Below are positions 27,491 to 36,774 of a stretch of DNA of 47,742 bases, one piece after another (the first letter of the stretch is position 1; each line of letters starts with the position of its first letter). The stretch covers positions 1-47,742 of the forward strand of contig JAISUK010000079.1 of assembly GCA_031272075.1 (NCBI GenBank). Reading direction: 5' to 3'. The notes beneath the pieces are model-generated. The model searched no databases. It was not told where the DNA came from and worked only from the letters and a program-made list of their open reading frames with translations. The stretch comes from Dysgonamonadaceae bacterium. Its GTDB lineage: Bacteria; Bacteroidota; Bacteroidia; Bacteroidales; Azobacteroidaceae. The position numbers and the translations under genes were made by a program.

Positions 27491-28603
27491 TCAGAGGAAG
27501 CCTTTGGATGATGGAATTTCGTAATGAAAAATATCGCGTTTGACGGCGGCCTTCAGCGCTTTGGCAAACGATTTGAAGATGCTTTCGATCTTGTGGTGTT
27601 CGTTCGAGCCTTCAGCCCGGATGTGCAGGTTCATCCGTGCGGCATCGCTGAGTGACTTGAAGAAGTGGAAGAACATCTCCGTGGGGACGTCTCCGATCTT
27701 CTCACGGTGAAATGCTGTTTCCCACACCAACCACGAGCGACCTCCAAAATCGAGGGCGACGGTGCACAGGCAGTCGTCCATCGGCAGGCAGAAGCCGTAG
27801 CGTTCGATGCCGCGTTTACTGCCGAGCGCCTGGAATAATGCTTCGCCGAGGGTGATGCCGGTATCTTCGATCGTATGGTGTTCGTCCGTCTCCAGGTCGC
27901 CCGTCACGTGGATTTTCAGATCCAAGCCTCCATGTCGTCCGATCTGTTCCAGCATGTGGTCGAAGAAATGCAGTCCTGTGCGGATGTCGCATTTTCCCGT
28001 GCCGTCCAGGTTTATTTCGACCAGGCAGTCGGTTTCGCCGGTAGTCCGCCGGTGGGAGGCGAAGCGTTCGCCCGCAAGGAGGAAGGCCGTTATCTTGTCC
28101 CAATCGGTGGTTGCCAGTACGCAGGTGTCCACCAGCGTTTCGGGTAAGCAACCGGCGTCGTTAAGCAAGATTGCTTTGCATCCCAGGTTTTTTGCCAGTT
28201 CCACATCTGTCTGTCGGTCGCCGATGACAAACGAGTTGGGCAGGTCGTAACCGCCAGACAGGTATTTTCCCAACATGCCGGTACGCGGTTTTCTCGTTGG
28301 GGCGTTGTCTTCCGGAAGTGAGCAGTCAATCAGGATATCGTCGAACCGGATGCCCTCGTTTTCGAGCGTCTTTAGCAATTTATTGTGAGCCGGCCAAAAA
28401 GTATCTTCCGGGAAAGCACTGGTTCCCATCCCATCCTGATTGGATACCATCACCAGTTCGAAATCTGTCTTGGTACGCAGGAAATAAAGGTTCCGAATGA
28501 CTTTCGGAACGAACTCCAGTTTTTCCAGACTGTCGATCTGGTAATCAATGGCGGGTTCGATGATCAATGTCCCGTCGCGATCTATAAATAATGCCCTTTT
28601 CAT
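27491..28603 (-). CDS. hisB: Bifunctional histidinol-phosphatase/imidazoleglycerol-phosphate dehydratase
   Basis: The product has 370 residues from the ATG at 28603. The N-terminal HAD phosphatase (about 1-165) has [17 protein letters not shown] and [16 protein letters not shown]. The Cys/His zinc cluster of the E. coli enzyme is not retained: the segment reads [13 protein letters not shown]. The C-terminal dehydratase (about 180-370) has [25 protein letters not shown] and EHHKIES, whose histidines bind manganese. It catalyses steps 7 and 9 of histidine synthesis. It is downstream of hisC in the minus-strand hisGDCB run. Confidence 0.96.
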   Translation of the reverse strand: MKRALFIDRDGTLIIEPAIDYQIDSLEKLEFVPKVIRNLYFLRTKTDFELVMVSNQDGMGTSAFPEDTFWPAHNKLLKTLENEGIRFDDILIDCSLPEDNAPTRKPRTGMLGKYLSGGYDLPNSFVIGDRQTDVELAKNLGCKAILLNDAGCLPETLVDTCVLATTDWDKITAFLLAGERFASHRRTTGETDCLVEINLDGTGKCDIRTGLHFFDHMLEQIGRHGGLDLKIHVTGDLETDEHHTIEDTGITLGEALFQALGSKRGIERYGFCLPMDDCLCTVALDFGGRSWLVWETAFHREKIGDVPTEMFFHFFKSLSDAARMNLHIRAEGSNEHHKIESIFKSFAKALKAAVKRDIFHYEIPSSKGFL

Positions 28604-28672
28604 CAACTTTCAATTTTACTTTGTGATTTTTGTCACGACTCGGCATAATCCAAACAAGTTTGGCTTCTGCAC

Positions 28673-29722
28673 TCACTGCTCCAAAAATTCAATTTTCAAC
28701 TCTTTAAGCGTCTGTATCAGCATCTGGTTTTCCGCTTTGGTGCCGACGGTGATACGAATACAGTTGGCGCAAAGCGGCAGGTTGTTTCTGTTGCGGACGA
28801 TGATGCTTCGATCTACCAGGTAGCGGTAAGCGGCGTTGGCGTCGTTCATCTTGACCAGGAAGAAATTGGCGTCGGAGGGATAAACTTTCTCCACGCAGGG
28901 AAGCGCTTTCAACTCTTTTTCGAGGAGGTCTCTTTCCGCCATCAGGATGTGTATCCAATTTTGAATCTTGGGATAATCGTCCAGCAGATGCAACATGTAG
29001 TTCTGCGTCAATATATTGATATTGTAAGGATATTTGACTTTATGGAGCAGTGCGATGATTTCTTTTGAGGCGTAGGTGACTCCCAGTCGGACGCCGGCGC
29101 TAGCCCATGCCTTCGAGAATGTCTGTAAGACGATGAGATTCGGGTAATCGTTCAATTGTTTCAATAAGGACGGTTTGGAAGAAAAATCGATGTAAGCTTC
29201 GTCCACGATGACGATTCCGGAGAACGAAGAAATGATTTTCAACATTGTATTATGTTCCAAGGCGTTGCCTGTCGGGTTGTTTGGGGAACACAGGTAGATC
29301 AGTTTCGTGTTGCGGTCGGTAGCCCGCAGCAGTTTGTCGGCATCGAGGTTGAAATTTTCATCGAACCTTACCCGTCGGTATTCCACATTGTTGATTTGCG
29401 CCGCCACCTGATACATGCCGTAGGTCGGATCCGGCGCAACGATATTGTCTACTCCGGGTTCGCAAAAGATGCGAATGAGCAGGTCGATCGGTTCGTCGCT
29501 GCCATTTCCCAGCATGATTTGTTCTTTCGGGATATTCTTCAGGTGCGCGATTTTTTCCTTCAATTCCCATTGTTTCGGATCCGGGTAACGGTCGTAAGGG
29601 GCGTTGTAGGGATTTTCGTTGGCATCCATAAACACAGAAGCCTTGCCCTGGTATTCGTCCCTGGCTGAAGAATACGGACTCAGTGCTTTGATACATTTTC
29701 TGACCAGTAAATCTAATTCCAT
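28673..29722 (-). CDS. hisC: Histidinol-phosphate aminotransferase
   Basis: This 349-residue protein is a fold-type I PLP aminotransferase. Recognisable segments are ANENPYN near the start, GNGSDEPIDLLIR, SPNNPTGN, VIVDEAYIDFS and TFSKAWASAGVRLG, which carries the Schiff-base lysine. The C-terminal LCANCIRITVG completes the HisC pattern. It converts imidazole-acetol phosphate to histidinol phosphate. It lies 7 bases after hisD. Confidence 0.97.
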   Translation of the reverse strand: MELDLLVRKCIKALSPYSSARDEYQGKASVFMDANENPYNAPYDRYPDPKQWELKEKIAHLKNIPKEQIMLGNGSDEPIDLLIRIFCEPGVDNIVAPDPTYGMYQVAAQINNVEYRRVRFDENFNLDADKLLRATDRNTKLIYLCSPNNPTGNALEHNTMLKIISSFSGIVIVDEAYIDFSSKPSLLKQLNDYPNLIVLQTFSKAWASAGVRLGVTYASKEIIALLHKVKYPYNINILTQNYMLHLLDDYPKIQNWIHILMAERDLLEKELKALPCVEKVYPSDANFFLVKMNDANAAYRYLVDRSIIVRNRNNLPLCANCIRITVGTKAENQMLIQTLKELKIEFLEQ

Positions 29723-29729
29723 AATTGTT

Positions 29730-31022
29730 TCATTTCAAAGAAGTCATTCGCAGTGTCACGGCATTTTTGTGTGCGGACAATTGTTCGCCGGCTGCCAAAA
29801 CTTCGATGGTATTACCCAGGTTACGGATGCCCGCTTCCGAGATTTCCTGGAATGTAATTTTTCTCACGAAGCTGTCCAGGTTGATACCATTGTATGCCTT
29901 GGCGTAGCCGTTAGTCGGCAATGTATGATTGGTGCCTGAAGCGTAATCGCCTGCGCTTTCGGGAGAATAATGCCCCAGGAATACCGATCCGGCGTTGGTG
30001 ATTTCTTCCGCCAATTCGCGGTAGTCGGCGGTCTCGATAATCAAATGTTCGGGGGCGTACAGGTTGGTCATCTCGATCACTTCCGAGCGGTCTTTCAGTA
30101 AGATGATCCTGCTGTTGTCGAGCGCGCGGACGGTAATCTCGGCGCGCGGCAATGCCGCCAGCTGCGTCCGAAGTTCTTGTTGTACTGCTTCGGTCAATGT
30201 GTCCGAAGTAGTAATCAGCACGGATTGGCTGTCCACACCGTGTTCGGCTTGCGAAAGCAGGTCGGCAGCCACAAAAGCAGGATTCGCGGAATCGTCGGCG
30301 ATGACTTCCACTTCCGAGGGGCCGGCCGGCATATCGATCGCTACGTCTACCTGACCTACCAATTGCTTGGCCATTGTCACGTATTGATTGCCCGGACCGA
30401 AAATCTTGTAGACCTTCGGGATGGATTCCGTGCCGTAGGCCATGGCAGCGATGGCTTGAGCGCCTCCGACCTTGAATATGCGGTGTACGCCCGACAGTTT
30501 GGCGGCGACCAATACGGCGGGATGGATCTGTCCGGCGGGGTTTGGCGGGGAGCAGAGGATGATTTCCTTGCATCCTGCAATGCGCGCCGGAATCGCCAGC
30601 ATCAATACGGAAGAAAAAAGCGGGGCGGAACCGCCGGGGATGTACAGTCCTACTTTTTCTATCCCCACAGCTTTTTGCCAGCAGCAGACGCCAGGCGAAG
30701 TCTCGATCTTCGCAGGGATGAGTTGCTGCGAAGCATGAAACAGTTCGATATTCCGCGAGGCAGTCCGCATGGCTGTTTTCAATTCTTCGGAGACCTGTTT
30801 TTCCGCATCGAGGATTTCCGTTTCCGTGACAGCCAGGCAGTCGAGCAAAGCACGGTCGAACTTGGCTTCATACGCGAACAGCGCCTTATCGCCGTCGCGT
30901 TTGACGTCGTCCAGTATCGTCCGCACCGTTGTGAACAGGGAACTGTGATCGATCACCGGACGGGCGAGGTGCTGTTCCCAAGTCGTTTTATCGGGGTAAC
31001 GGATTACGCGGATCATGCTCAT
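29730..31022 (-). CDS. hisD: Histidinol dehydrogenase
   Basis: This 430-residue protein matches HisD throughout: VGLYIPGGSAPLFSSVLMLAIPA, KVGGAQAIAAMAYGTESIP, GPGNQYVTMAKQ, DMPAGPSEVEVIAD, LLSQAEHG with the zinc-binding residues, and YAPEHLI. It oxidises histidinol to histidine in the last two steps of the pathway with two NAD. Its ATG overlaps the hisG stop codon (TAATG), so translation is coupled. Confidence 0.97.
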   Translation of the reverse strand: MSMIRVIRYPDKTTWEQHLARPVIDHSSLFTTVRTILDDVKRDGDKALFAYEAKFDRALLDCLAVTETEILDAEKQVSEELKTAMRTASRNIELFHASQQLIPAKIETSPGVCCWQKAVGIEKVGLYIPGGSAPLFSSVLMLAIPARIAGCKEIILCSPPNPAGQIHPAVLVAAKLSGVHRIFKVGGAQAIAAMAYGTESIPKVYKIFGPGNQYVTMAKQLVGQVDVAIDMPAGPSEVEVIADDSANPAFVAADLLSQAEHGVDSQSVLITTSDTLTEAVQQELRTQLAALPRAEITVRALDNSRIILLKDRSEVIEMTNLYAPEHLIIETADYRELAEEITNAGSVFLGHYSPESAGDYASGTNHTLPTNGYAKAYNGINLDSFVRKITFQEISEAGIRNLGNTIEVLAAGEQLSAHKNAVTLRMTSLK

Positions 31023-31873
31023 TACATTATCATTTTTTCGATGGGCACAATCAGGATCCCTTCCGCTCCGGCGGCTTTGAGTTTGCCAATGATTTCCCAG
31101 AATTGTTTTTCGTTGATGACGGAATGGATGGAACTCCAGTCTTTTTGAGCGAGCGGCACTACGGTCGGGCTTTTTATTCCCGGCAGGATGGCTATGACTT
31201 CCTGGAGTTTGCTGTTGGGGACATTGAGCAGGATGTATTTCTTGTCTTCGGCGGCCTTCACTGCATCGATCCGGAAGATCAATTCTTCCAGAATCTCCTT
31301 TTTTTCTTTCGTCAGGTGGTTGTTGCTGATCAGCAATGCTTCAGATGCCATGACTACCTGCACTTCTTTCAGGTGATTTCCCATCAGGGTGCTGCCGGAA
31401 CTGACGATGTCGAAGATGGCGTCGGCCAGTCCGATGCTCGGCGCGATTTCCACCGACCCGCTGATGATGTGGATATCGGCTTTGATGGCGTTTTGTTTCA
31501 GGAATCCGCTTAAGATGACGGGGTAGGAGGTAGCGATCTTTTTTCCGGAGAACCAGTTCAGACCATGATATTCTTCTTCTTTTGGAATGGCGAGCGACAG
31601 TCGGCATTTGCTGAATCCCAAGCGCTTCACCAACTGGGCATTCTGTTTCTTTTCCAAAAATTCGTTTTCGCCGACAATGCCGACGTCGGCTACACCATCG
31701 GTGACTGCCTGTGGGATGTCGTCGTCGCGGAGAAATAATATTTCAACGGGAAAAGAACGGGACGGCACCAATAAACTCCGTTTGACGGAAGTCAGTTTGA
31801 TGCCTGCCTCACTCAACAATTCCATTGTTTCTTCATACAACCGGCCTTTGGCCTGGATAGCTATTCGTAACAT
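31022..31873 (-). CDS. hisG: ATP phosphoribosyltransferase, long form
   Basis: The product has 283 residues from the ATG at 31873 (MLRIAIQAKGRLYEET). The frame is open to 31951, but that extension overlaps lipB and carries the promoter. The catalytic periplasmic-binding-like domains contain VADVGIVGENEF and ISGSVEIAPSIGLADAIFDIVSSGSTL. The C-terminal ACT-like regulatory domain (about 205-283) marks the long, hexameric HisG that is feedback-inhibited by histidine without HisZ. It catalyses the first committed step and is the first gene of hisGDCB. Confidence 0.96.
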   Translation of the reverse strand: MLRIAIQAKGRLYEETMELLSEAGIKLTSVKRSLLVPSRSFPVEILFLRDDDIPQAVTDGVADVGIVGENEFLEKKQNAQLVKRLGFSKCRLSLAIPKEEEYHGLNWFSGKKIATSYPVILSGFLKQNAIKADIHIISGSVEIAPSIGLADAIFDIVSSGSTLMGNHLKEVQVVMASEALLISNNHLTKEKKEILEELIFRIDAVKAAEDKKYILLNVPNSKLQEVIAILPGIKSPTVVPLAQKDWSSIHSVINEKQFWEIIGKLKAAGAEGILIVPIEKMIM

Positions 31874-31895
31874 ATTTGTGCGGATGATAAAACTG

Positions 31896-31930
31896 CAAAG
31901 ATAAAGCGAAATTGTAAAATCCCCAGCAAA
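31896..31930 (-). promoter_or_regulatory. Putative promoter of the hisGDCB operon
   Basis: The minus strand has TATCTTTG (31896-31903), a perfect -7 element. TTTG (31927-31930) lies upstream with a 23-base spacer, slightly longer than usual. The leader to the hisG ATG would be only about 15-20 bases, which leaves no room for a histidine attenuator. Confidence 0.45.
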
Positions 31931-31931
31931 A

Positions 31932-32597
31932 TTATTGAAAAACTTCATCAAAAAGGCAGAAAAGTTGTCGCTTTACCGTATTTATCTCGACAGGTCGCCC
32001 CAGTTCATTCTGCATCGAAGTGACCCCGCGGTCCTTGAATCCGCAAGGGTTGATCAGCCGGAAATAGTCCAGGTTGGTATTGATATTCAAGGCATACCCG
32101 TGCATGGTGACGTATCGGCTGCTACGAATGCCGATGGCGCATATTTTCCGGATTTTTTGCGGGTCGTCGCTGTCGATCCATACGCCGGGAGCGTCTTCCA
32201 CTATTTTCCCTGAGATGCCGTAGAGCGCCAACAGACGGATGATGATCGTTTCCAACCGTGCGATGTAGGCTTTCAGCCCCAACCGGTAGGTCTCCAGGTC
32301 GAGGATCGGGTAACCCACCAATTGCCCGGGACCATGGTAGGTGATGTCCCCGCCACGGTCGACATGAAACAGTTGGACACCCTGCTGTTTCAGGTAATCT
32401 TCCGAAAACAACAGGTTGGAAATCGCGCCGTTTTTTCCGATGGTGACGACATGCGGGTGTTCGCAGACGACAAGGATGTTATCGGTCTTTTCGCCGCGGG
32501 ATTTGGCTTGGATGGATTGCTCAAACAGCTTTTTCTGTTGTTCGAAAGCGAGCGCGTACGGCACTGTTCCCCAGTCGTATTTTTCCAGTTTGTGCAT
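31932..32597 (-). CDS. lipB: Lipoyl(octanoyl) transferase
   Basis: This 221-residue protein belongs to the LipB branch of the biotin/lipoate ligase-like fold. Visible motifs are VVTIGKNG, RGGDITYHGPGQLVGYPILDL and the catalytic lysine region RKICAIGIRSSRYVTMHG. LNINTNLDYFRLINPCGF carries the catalytic cysteine. It moves octanoyl groups from acyl carrier protein to lipoyl domains. The ATG overlaps the mtgA stop (TAATG), so the two are translated together. Confidence 0.96.
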   Translation of the reverse strand: MHKLEKYDWGTVPYALAFEQQKKLFEQSIQAKSRGEKTDNILVVCEHPHVVTIGKNGAISNLLFSEDYLKQQGVQLFHVDRGGDITYHGPGQLVGYPILDLETYRLGLKAYIARLETIIIRLLALYGISGKIVEDAPGVWIDSDDPQKIRKICAIGIRSSRYVTMHGYALNINTNLDYFRLINPCGFKDRGVTSMQNELGRPVEINTVKRQLFCLFDEVFQ

Positions 32598-33328
32598 TAT
32601 TTCCGTGTTTTGCTTGAAGGCTTTTCCGGCTGTTTCGGGTTTCTGAAATCCACTTTGAGGATTTTATCCATCAGGGAGATGATTTTTGTCTTCCGTTTCA
32701 GCATATACGGCGAGGGTTTTGCAGAATTATACAGGAGCGGATTGGGCAATGAGGCGGCGATCAACGCCGATTCTTCGACGGTCAGTTCGGCGGCATGTTT
32801 ATTGAAATGCGCCCGCGCTACCGCTTCCGCGCCATAGATGCCGTCGCCCATTTCGATGGAGTTGAGGTAGACCTCCATGATGCGTTTCTTGCCCCAGATA
32901 AATTCTATCAGCACGGTGAAGTAGACTTCCAATCCTTTGCGGAGGTAGGAGCGTTTGGGCCACAAGAAGACATTTTTCGCTGTCTGCTGCGAGATGGTGC
33001 TTGCGCCCCGCAATTTTTTCCCTTCTTCCGCTTCTTTCCTGGCCGTTTCGATTTGTTTGAAATCGAATCCCTTGTGGGCTAAAAAGAGATTGTCTTCGGA
33101 AGCGACTACCGCCTGTACCAGGTGTTCGGAGATTTCCGATAACGGAACCCAATGGCGCCGGCAGTGCAACTCTCGATGCGACCTGAGTTGCTCGATGGAG
33201 CGAATCGCCATGAGCGGGGTATAATAGACGGGGACATATTTGTACAGCAAAACAAAAAACAGACTGATCGAGATAAACAACAAGACGATATTCCGGATCA
33301 TGATCAGTATTTTTTTGAAGCGCTTCAT
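32597..33328 (-). CDS. mtgA: Monofunctional biosynthetic peptidoglycan transglycosylase
   Basis: This 243-residue protein has one N-terminal membrane anchor (about 12-32) and a GT51 domain. The catalytic glutamate is E78 in VASEDNLFLAHKGFD. The other signature blocks are GASTISQQTAKN (108-119), KKRIMEVYLNSIEMG and GIYGAEAVARAHF. There is no transpeptidase domain. It polymerises lipid II into glycan strands on the outer face of the inner membrane. It lies between rsmE and lipB with minimal spacing. Confidence 0.95.
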   Translation of the reverse strand: MKRFKKILIMIRNIVLLFISISLFFVLLYKYVPVYYTPLMAIRSIEQLRSHRELHCRRHWVPLSEISEHLVQAVVASEDNLFLAHKGFDFKQIETARKEAEEGKKLRGASTISQQTAKNVFLWPKRSYLRKGLEVYFTVLIEFIWGKKRIMEVYLNSIEMGDGIYGAEAVARAHFNKHAAELTVEESALIAASLPNPLLYNSAKPSPYMLKRKTKIISLMDKILKVDFRNPKQPEKPSSKTRK

Positions 33329-33334
33329 TGTCGT

Positions 33335-34045
33335 CTATTGTGGGTGGAGTTGATTGACGGTATGAATCGTCTGGCAGGCACACAGCGCCGCAGTTTCTGT
33401 CCGTAGCCGACTTTCACCCAGCGTGACGGGGATGAACCCGCAGCGCTTGGCGTCGCTGATCTCTTCCTCGCAGAAGTCTCCTTCAGGACCGATCAGTATC
33501 CGGCAGTTGTCGCCGGGATGGTAAATTGCGCAAAGCGGCTGCCTCTCATCGGGACGGCAATGGGAGATGAACTGTTGCCCGCGAAATGGGCTTCGGATGC
33601 AGTCGTTGAAATCTGTCAATGCTTGAAGTTCAGGCAGCGTCGCTTTCAGTGACTGTTTCATGGCTGCAATCGCCACCTTTTCCAACCGCGAAAGTTTCAA
33701 TTCTTTCCGTTCCGAAAAGCGGCATCGAATAAAGCTGATTTTATTGATGCCGATTTCCGTCGCTTTTTCCACGAACCATTCCATCCGTTCCATGTTTTTT
33801 GTCGGAGCGACCGCAATCTCCAGGAAGTTGGGCCAATGCGGCGGGCATTGCTGCGTATCTCGTATTTCCGCGATACAGCTTTTGGACGATACGGAGGAGA
33901 GGACAGCGGAATAGCAATGTCCTGCGCCATCCGTCAGCCGGATGGTATCGCCTGTTTTCATACGCAATACCCGTATGCAATGTTGCGCTTCAGTTTCCGG
34001 AAGTTCAATCACCGGCGCGATCGTCGGCGTATAGAAAAGATACAT
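33335..34045 (-). CDS. rsmE: 16S rRNA (uracil1498-N3)-methyltransferase
   Basis: This 236-residue protein has an N-terminal PUA-like domain (HCIRVLRMKTGDTIRLTDGAG). It is followed by the SPOUT methyltransferase knot with AVAPTKNMERMEWFVEKATEIGI, RILIGPEGDFCEEEI and TLGESRLRTETAAL. It methylates U1498 near the decoding centre of 16S rRNA. The first gene of the rsmE-mtgA-lipB run, it starts 22 bases after the alkaline phosphatase stop. Confidence 0.95.
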   Translation of the reverse strand: MYLFYTPTIAPVIELPETEAQHCIRVLRMKTGDTIRLTDGAGHCYSAVLSSVSSKSCIAEIRDTQQCPPHWPNFLEIAVAPTKNMERMEWFVEKATEIGINKISFIRCRFSERKELKLSRLEKVAIAAMKQSLKATLPELQALTDFNDCIRSPFRGQQFISHCRPDERQPLCAIYHPGDNCRILIGPEGDFCEEEISDAKRCGFIPVTLGESRLRTETAALCACQTIHTVNQLHPQ

Positions 34046-34067
34046 GATTCGACTGTTTCAGTGAATT

Positions 34068-35708
34068 TCAGAGGTAATTCCTCAGTGAACGCGGCAAATA
34101 AAAAGTATTGTTTTGATCTACGTAGATAACGAGGGAATTGAGTTTTATTTCTTTCCCGTTGAACAGTACAATATTGGTATTTGGCCGCAATTGCAACGTA
34201 TTTTTTTTGTTCTTCACTTCCAATATCGGCGTTTGGTCGTTGTCTTGTTTGATGGTATATTTCATGCCTTCAAACACCGCCGGATGTTTGGCAAAATAGG
34301 TGTCGGTCAATTCCGTGAGCGGCGTTTTCAACCCCATGGATTCAAACAGGTATTGATTGAGGCGGATGTTGGTGACATGTCCCATGAGCCGGTTGGGTGT
34401 AGGGTCGTAGACGGCCAGGAAGACTTCTTCGCCGGTATGCCCGGTAGTAGTAAATCCGAAACAGGTGTTGCTGTTCAGGATTTTGGAGACGACACCGTTT
34501 AATTTTGTTCCTTTCATCCGCTCTTCATTCGAGAGTTCACTTTTGGAATAATCTTCGCAAAGCAGGATATTGTTCAGGTCTTCTTCTGTCAGTTCGATGC
34601 CGGTATATTCCTTGAAGACGGATTTGATGTCGGCAGCGGCTGTATTGTGCAGGCGTCCGATTAATCCGTTGGCAGTGATCTTGTAACGGGAGACATTTTT
34701 AAATAACTCGTCTTTCGTCAGTTTGCCGTAGCCTTTGCAATGATTGCTTCCGATGCTGATGCCGCTATTGCCGTGGTCGGGCACTACCACCACGACCGTT
34801 TCGCCGTTATTCTTGGCGAAATCGAATGCGACGCCGCAAGCTTGGTCAAAAGCCAGCATGTCGGTGATGATGGCAATGGGGTCGTTGGAATGAGCCGCCC
34901 AGTCGATTTTGCTTCCTTCCACCATCAGGAAGAAACCGTTTTCGTTTGCAGAGAGTTTTTCAATGGCTTTTGACGTCATTTCTGCCAGCGAAGGTTCTTT
35001 TTCAGGGTCGCGGTCGAGGTCGTATGCCATATCCCGATCCGCAAACAGGCACCACATATTATTTCCGGAATAATTGTGGAAGTTCGCGATGTCGTTTTGG
35101 AATACGCCGTATCCCTGGCCGAGCAGGTAGTTTTTGCTTTTTTCATCCAGCAGTCCGGCGCCGCCACCGATCACGACATTGAGGTCGTTGTGAACCATCT
35201 GCGGAGCGATCCACTCGTATTTTCCGCGGTCGTAACTGTGTGAAGAGCAGTCGGCGGGGGTGGCATGCGGAAATTCGCAGGTGAATACCAGTCCCGTCGC
35301 TTTGTCCTGAGTGAGTTTAGCTGCTTCCAGCACCGTCATCAGCGGCTGGTAGGCTTTCATGGGGTTCATGGGGATGATGTCGTTCAACTGGTCGGCGACA
35401 GGGTAGGTAGCGACCCATCCTGCACGGCTCGGCACACCGGTCATATAACATGAAGTGGTGGGCGCCGAATCGCCTATCGGTGCGTTGGAAGAATAAGTAA
35501 GTACGGTCCCGCACAAGTACGGATCGATGTTTAAACTGGGTTTGTCGGGGTTGTTATACCATTGATACCAGCGGGCGGAAGAAACCGAAGCGAGTGAAGT
35601 CCCGTCGGGGATCATCAGTATGACGTTCTTCACCTGACGGTTATCCTGCGCGAGAATGGTTCCGATGATGATAGAAAATACGAAAAATAATAGATTACGT
35701 TTATTCAT
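34068..35708 (-). CDS. Secreted alkaline phosphatase
   Basis: This 546-residue protein has a signal peptide (about 1-20) and the alkaline phosphatase fold. The first metal aspartate is D35 in LMIPDGTS. The nucleophile serine is S81 in GDSAPTTSCYMTGV. Further zinc ligands sit in KIDWAAHSND, VVPDHGNSG and TTGHTGEEV, and MVEGS is also conserved. It hydrolyses phosphomonoesters in the periplasm. It follows DUF4886, GH92 and GH125 genes on the same strand, so it may remove phosphate from phosphomannosyl glycans, although a general phosphate-scavenging role is equally possible. It has its own candidate promoter. Confidence 0.92.
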   Translation of the reverse strand: MNKRNLLFFVFSIIIGTILAQDNRQVKNVILMIPDGTSLASVSSARWYQWYNNPDKPSLNIDPYLCGTVLTYSSNAPIGDSAPTTSCYMTGVPSRAGWVATYPVADQLNDIIPMNPMKAYQPLMTVLEAAKLTQDKATGLVFTCEFPHATPADCSSHSYDRGKYEWIAPQMVHNDLNVVIGGGAGLLDEKSKNYLLGQGYGVFQNDIANFHNYSGNNMWCLFADRDMAYDLDRDPEKEPSLAEMTSKAIEKLSANENGFFLMVEGSKIDWAAHSNDPIAIITDMLAFDQACGVAFDFAKNNGETVVVVVPDHGNSGISIGSNHCKGYGKLTKDELFKNVSRYKITANGLIGRLHNTAAADIKSVFKEYTGIELTEEDLNNILLCEDYSKSELSNEERMKGTKLNGVVSKILNSNTCFGFTTTGHTGEEVFLAVYDPTPNRLMGHVTNIRLNQYLFESMGLKTPLTELTDTYFAKHPAVFEGMKYTIKQDNDQTPILEVKNKKNTLQLRPNTNIVLFNGKEIKLNSLVIYVDQNNTFYLPRSLRNYL

Positions 35709-35757
35709 GATAGACTGTATTTATAATTTATAATCAAATGTGAGTAAATCACAGCAA

Positions 35758-35788
35758 CAAATATCGGCAAAAAGTGGGAGAAAAGCAA
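35758..35788 (-). promoter_or_regulatory. Candidate promoter of the alkaline phosphatase gene
   Basis: On the minus strand GATATTTG (35758-35765) differs from TAnnTTTG at one position. TTGC lies 19 bases upstream. The 158-bp gap before the gene and this site suggest that the phosphatase can be transcribed separately from the mannosidase genes. No pho-box-like repeat was noticed. Confidence 0.3.
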
Positions 35789-35866
35789 GAAAACGCCGGT
35801 TTTTCTCTGTTTTCTGCAGCAGCCTCTACGACTTCATTGCCTTTACTCCATTGTCGGTTAGTCGTT

Positions 35867-36718
35867 TCAGAATATTGGCGAAGCGGTGTTGACGGTCACG
35901 CCGTCGGGTTTCAGTACAGCGTCGTGCGCTGCTTGGCGAGCAACTTTGATTGCTTCGGGCGTCAGGTTTACAGGGAAGAAGGCGTTATCGAGCACTGATT
36001 TGCCGGTAAGCATTTCATACCAGGTACAGGCGGCGGTATAGCGACCATAATTCATTTCGAGGTGATATCCGTCGCGACAGAAACTGTCGCCGAGATAGCC
36101 GGTACGTCCATTCTGAATGGCTGTGCCGGACGGAATGAGCATGTCGATGCCCAAGGTGGCTGCCACACGGGTAGCGGCATCGACGATTGCTTCATACATC
36201 GTCTGCTGGTCGTTGTTGTAATTGGCAAATCCGGAATGGGTGGAGTTTTGAGCATACGCCCAAGTCATGTGCAGGACAAATTTCACATTCGGATTGGTAG
36301 CCAAGGTTCGGGCAGCGTTGAGCAAATTGGTAGCGTACGGGAAATAGGTGTCGTATTGTCCGGACAATTGACTGACCTGTTGCGAAGTGATGAAGTCCCA
36401 TGCCTCGTCGGTCAATGCTTCGATCAGTGTTGTATTTTCCTTCACGGTCATGACTCCTTTTTCGTTGATTTTGCGATAGGAATAGGCTGCCGCATTGGTA
36501 ATTGCATTTGTCCAATGCCGTTCCAACGAACATCCGCCGATGTACATATTCCCGATGATCAGGGTGTCGCCGGAAGCTTTGCCGATGTCGTACAGGTAAT
36601 TTTCCACAGCGTCGACCGAGAAGCTGTTTCCGACGGCCAAAACTTTGATGATTTCAGCATTGAGATTGGCGCCGCAGGTCAAAGCGAGCAAGAGGATTGT
36701 GATTGCTTTGTTTTTCAT
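35867..36718 (-). CDS. DUF4886 protein, SGNH-hydrolase-like, secreted
   Basis: This 283-residue protein has a signal peptide (about 1-21). The body begins with IKVLAVGNSFSVDAVENYL, whose GNS block resembles block I of SGNH/GDSL esterases and is typical of DUF4886. A C-terminal DGYHLEMNYGRYTAACTWYE supplies the Asp and His of block V. It is probably a periplasmic carbohydrate esterase. It follows GH92 on the same strand, which suggests deacylation of the same glycan. The start site carries TTATTGACGTATG, the motif that also precedes the GH92 and HIRAN starts. Confidence 0.85.
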   Translation of the reverse strand: MKNKAITILLLALTCGANLNAEIIKVLAVGNSFSVDAVENYLYDIGKASGDTLIIGNMYIGGCSLERHWTNAITNAAAYSYRKINEKGVMTVKENTTLIEALTDEAWDFITSQQVSQLSGQYDTYFPYATNLLNAARTLATNPNVKFVLHMTWAYAQNSTHSGFANYNNDQQTMYEAIVDAATRVAATLGIDMLIPSGTAIQNGRTGYLGDSFCRDGYHLEMNYGRYTAACTWYEMLTGKSVLDNAFFPVNLTPEAIKVARQAAHDAVLKPDGVTVNTASPIF

Positions 36719-36732
36719 ACGTCAATAATTAT

Positions 36733-36760
36733 GTAGAGACGCCCGATCGGGTGTCTCTAC
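36733..36760. repeat. Palindromic hairpin repeat between GH92 and DUF4886 genes
   Basis: GTAGAGAC-GCCCGA followed by TCGGGT-GTCTCTAC forms a 14-bp near-perfect palindrome with one G-T pair and no loop bases. Similar GTAGAGACGC... palindromes recur in many bacterial genomes, including Bacteroidetes, as small mobile-type repeats (recalled from memory, not searched). It lies 14 bases upstream of the DUF4886 start. It could attenuate or end the GH92 transcript. Confidence 0.75.
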
Positions 36761-36774
36761 CGTTAATAATGAAT

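Noticed and set aside
29911..30573. A 220-codon frame overlapping hisD on the same strand
   Set aside because: It is an alternative frame of a highly conserved hisD with Arg/Gly/Ser-rich low-complexity composition.
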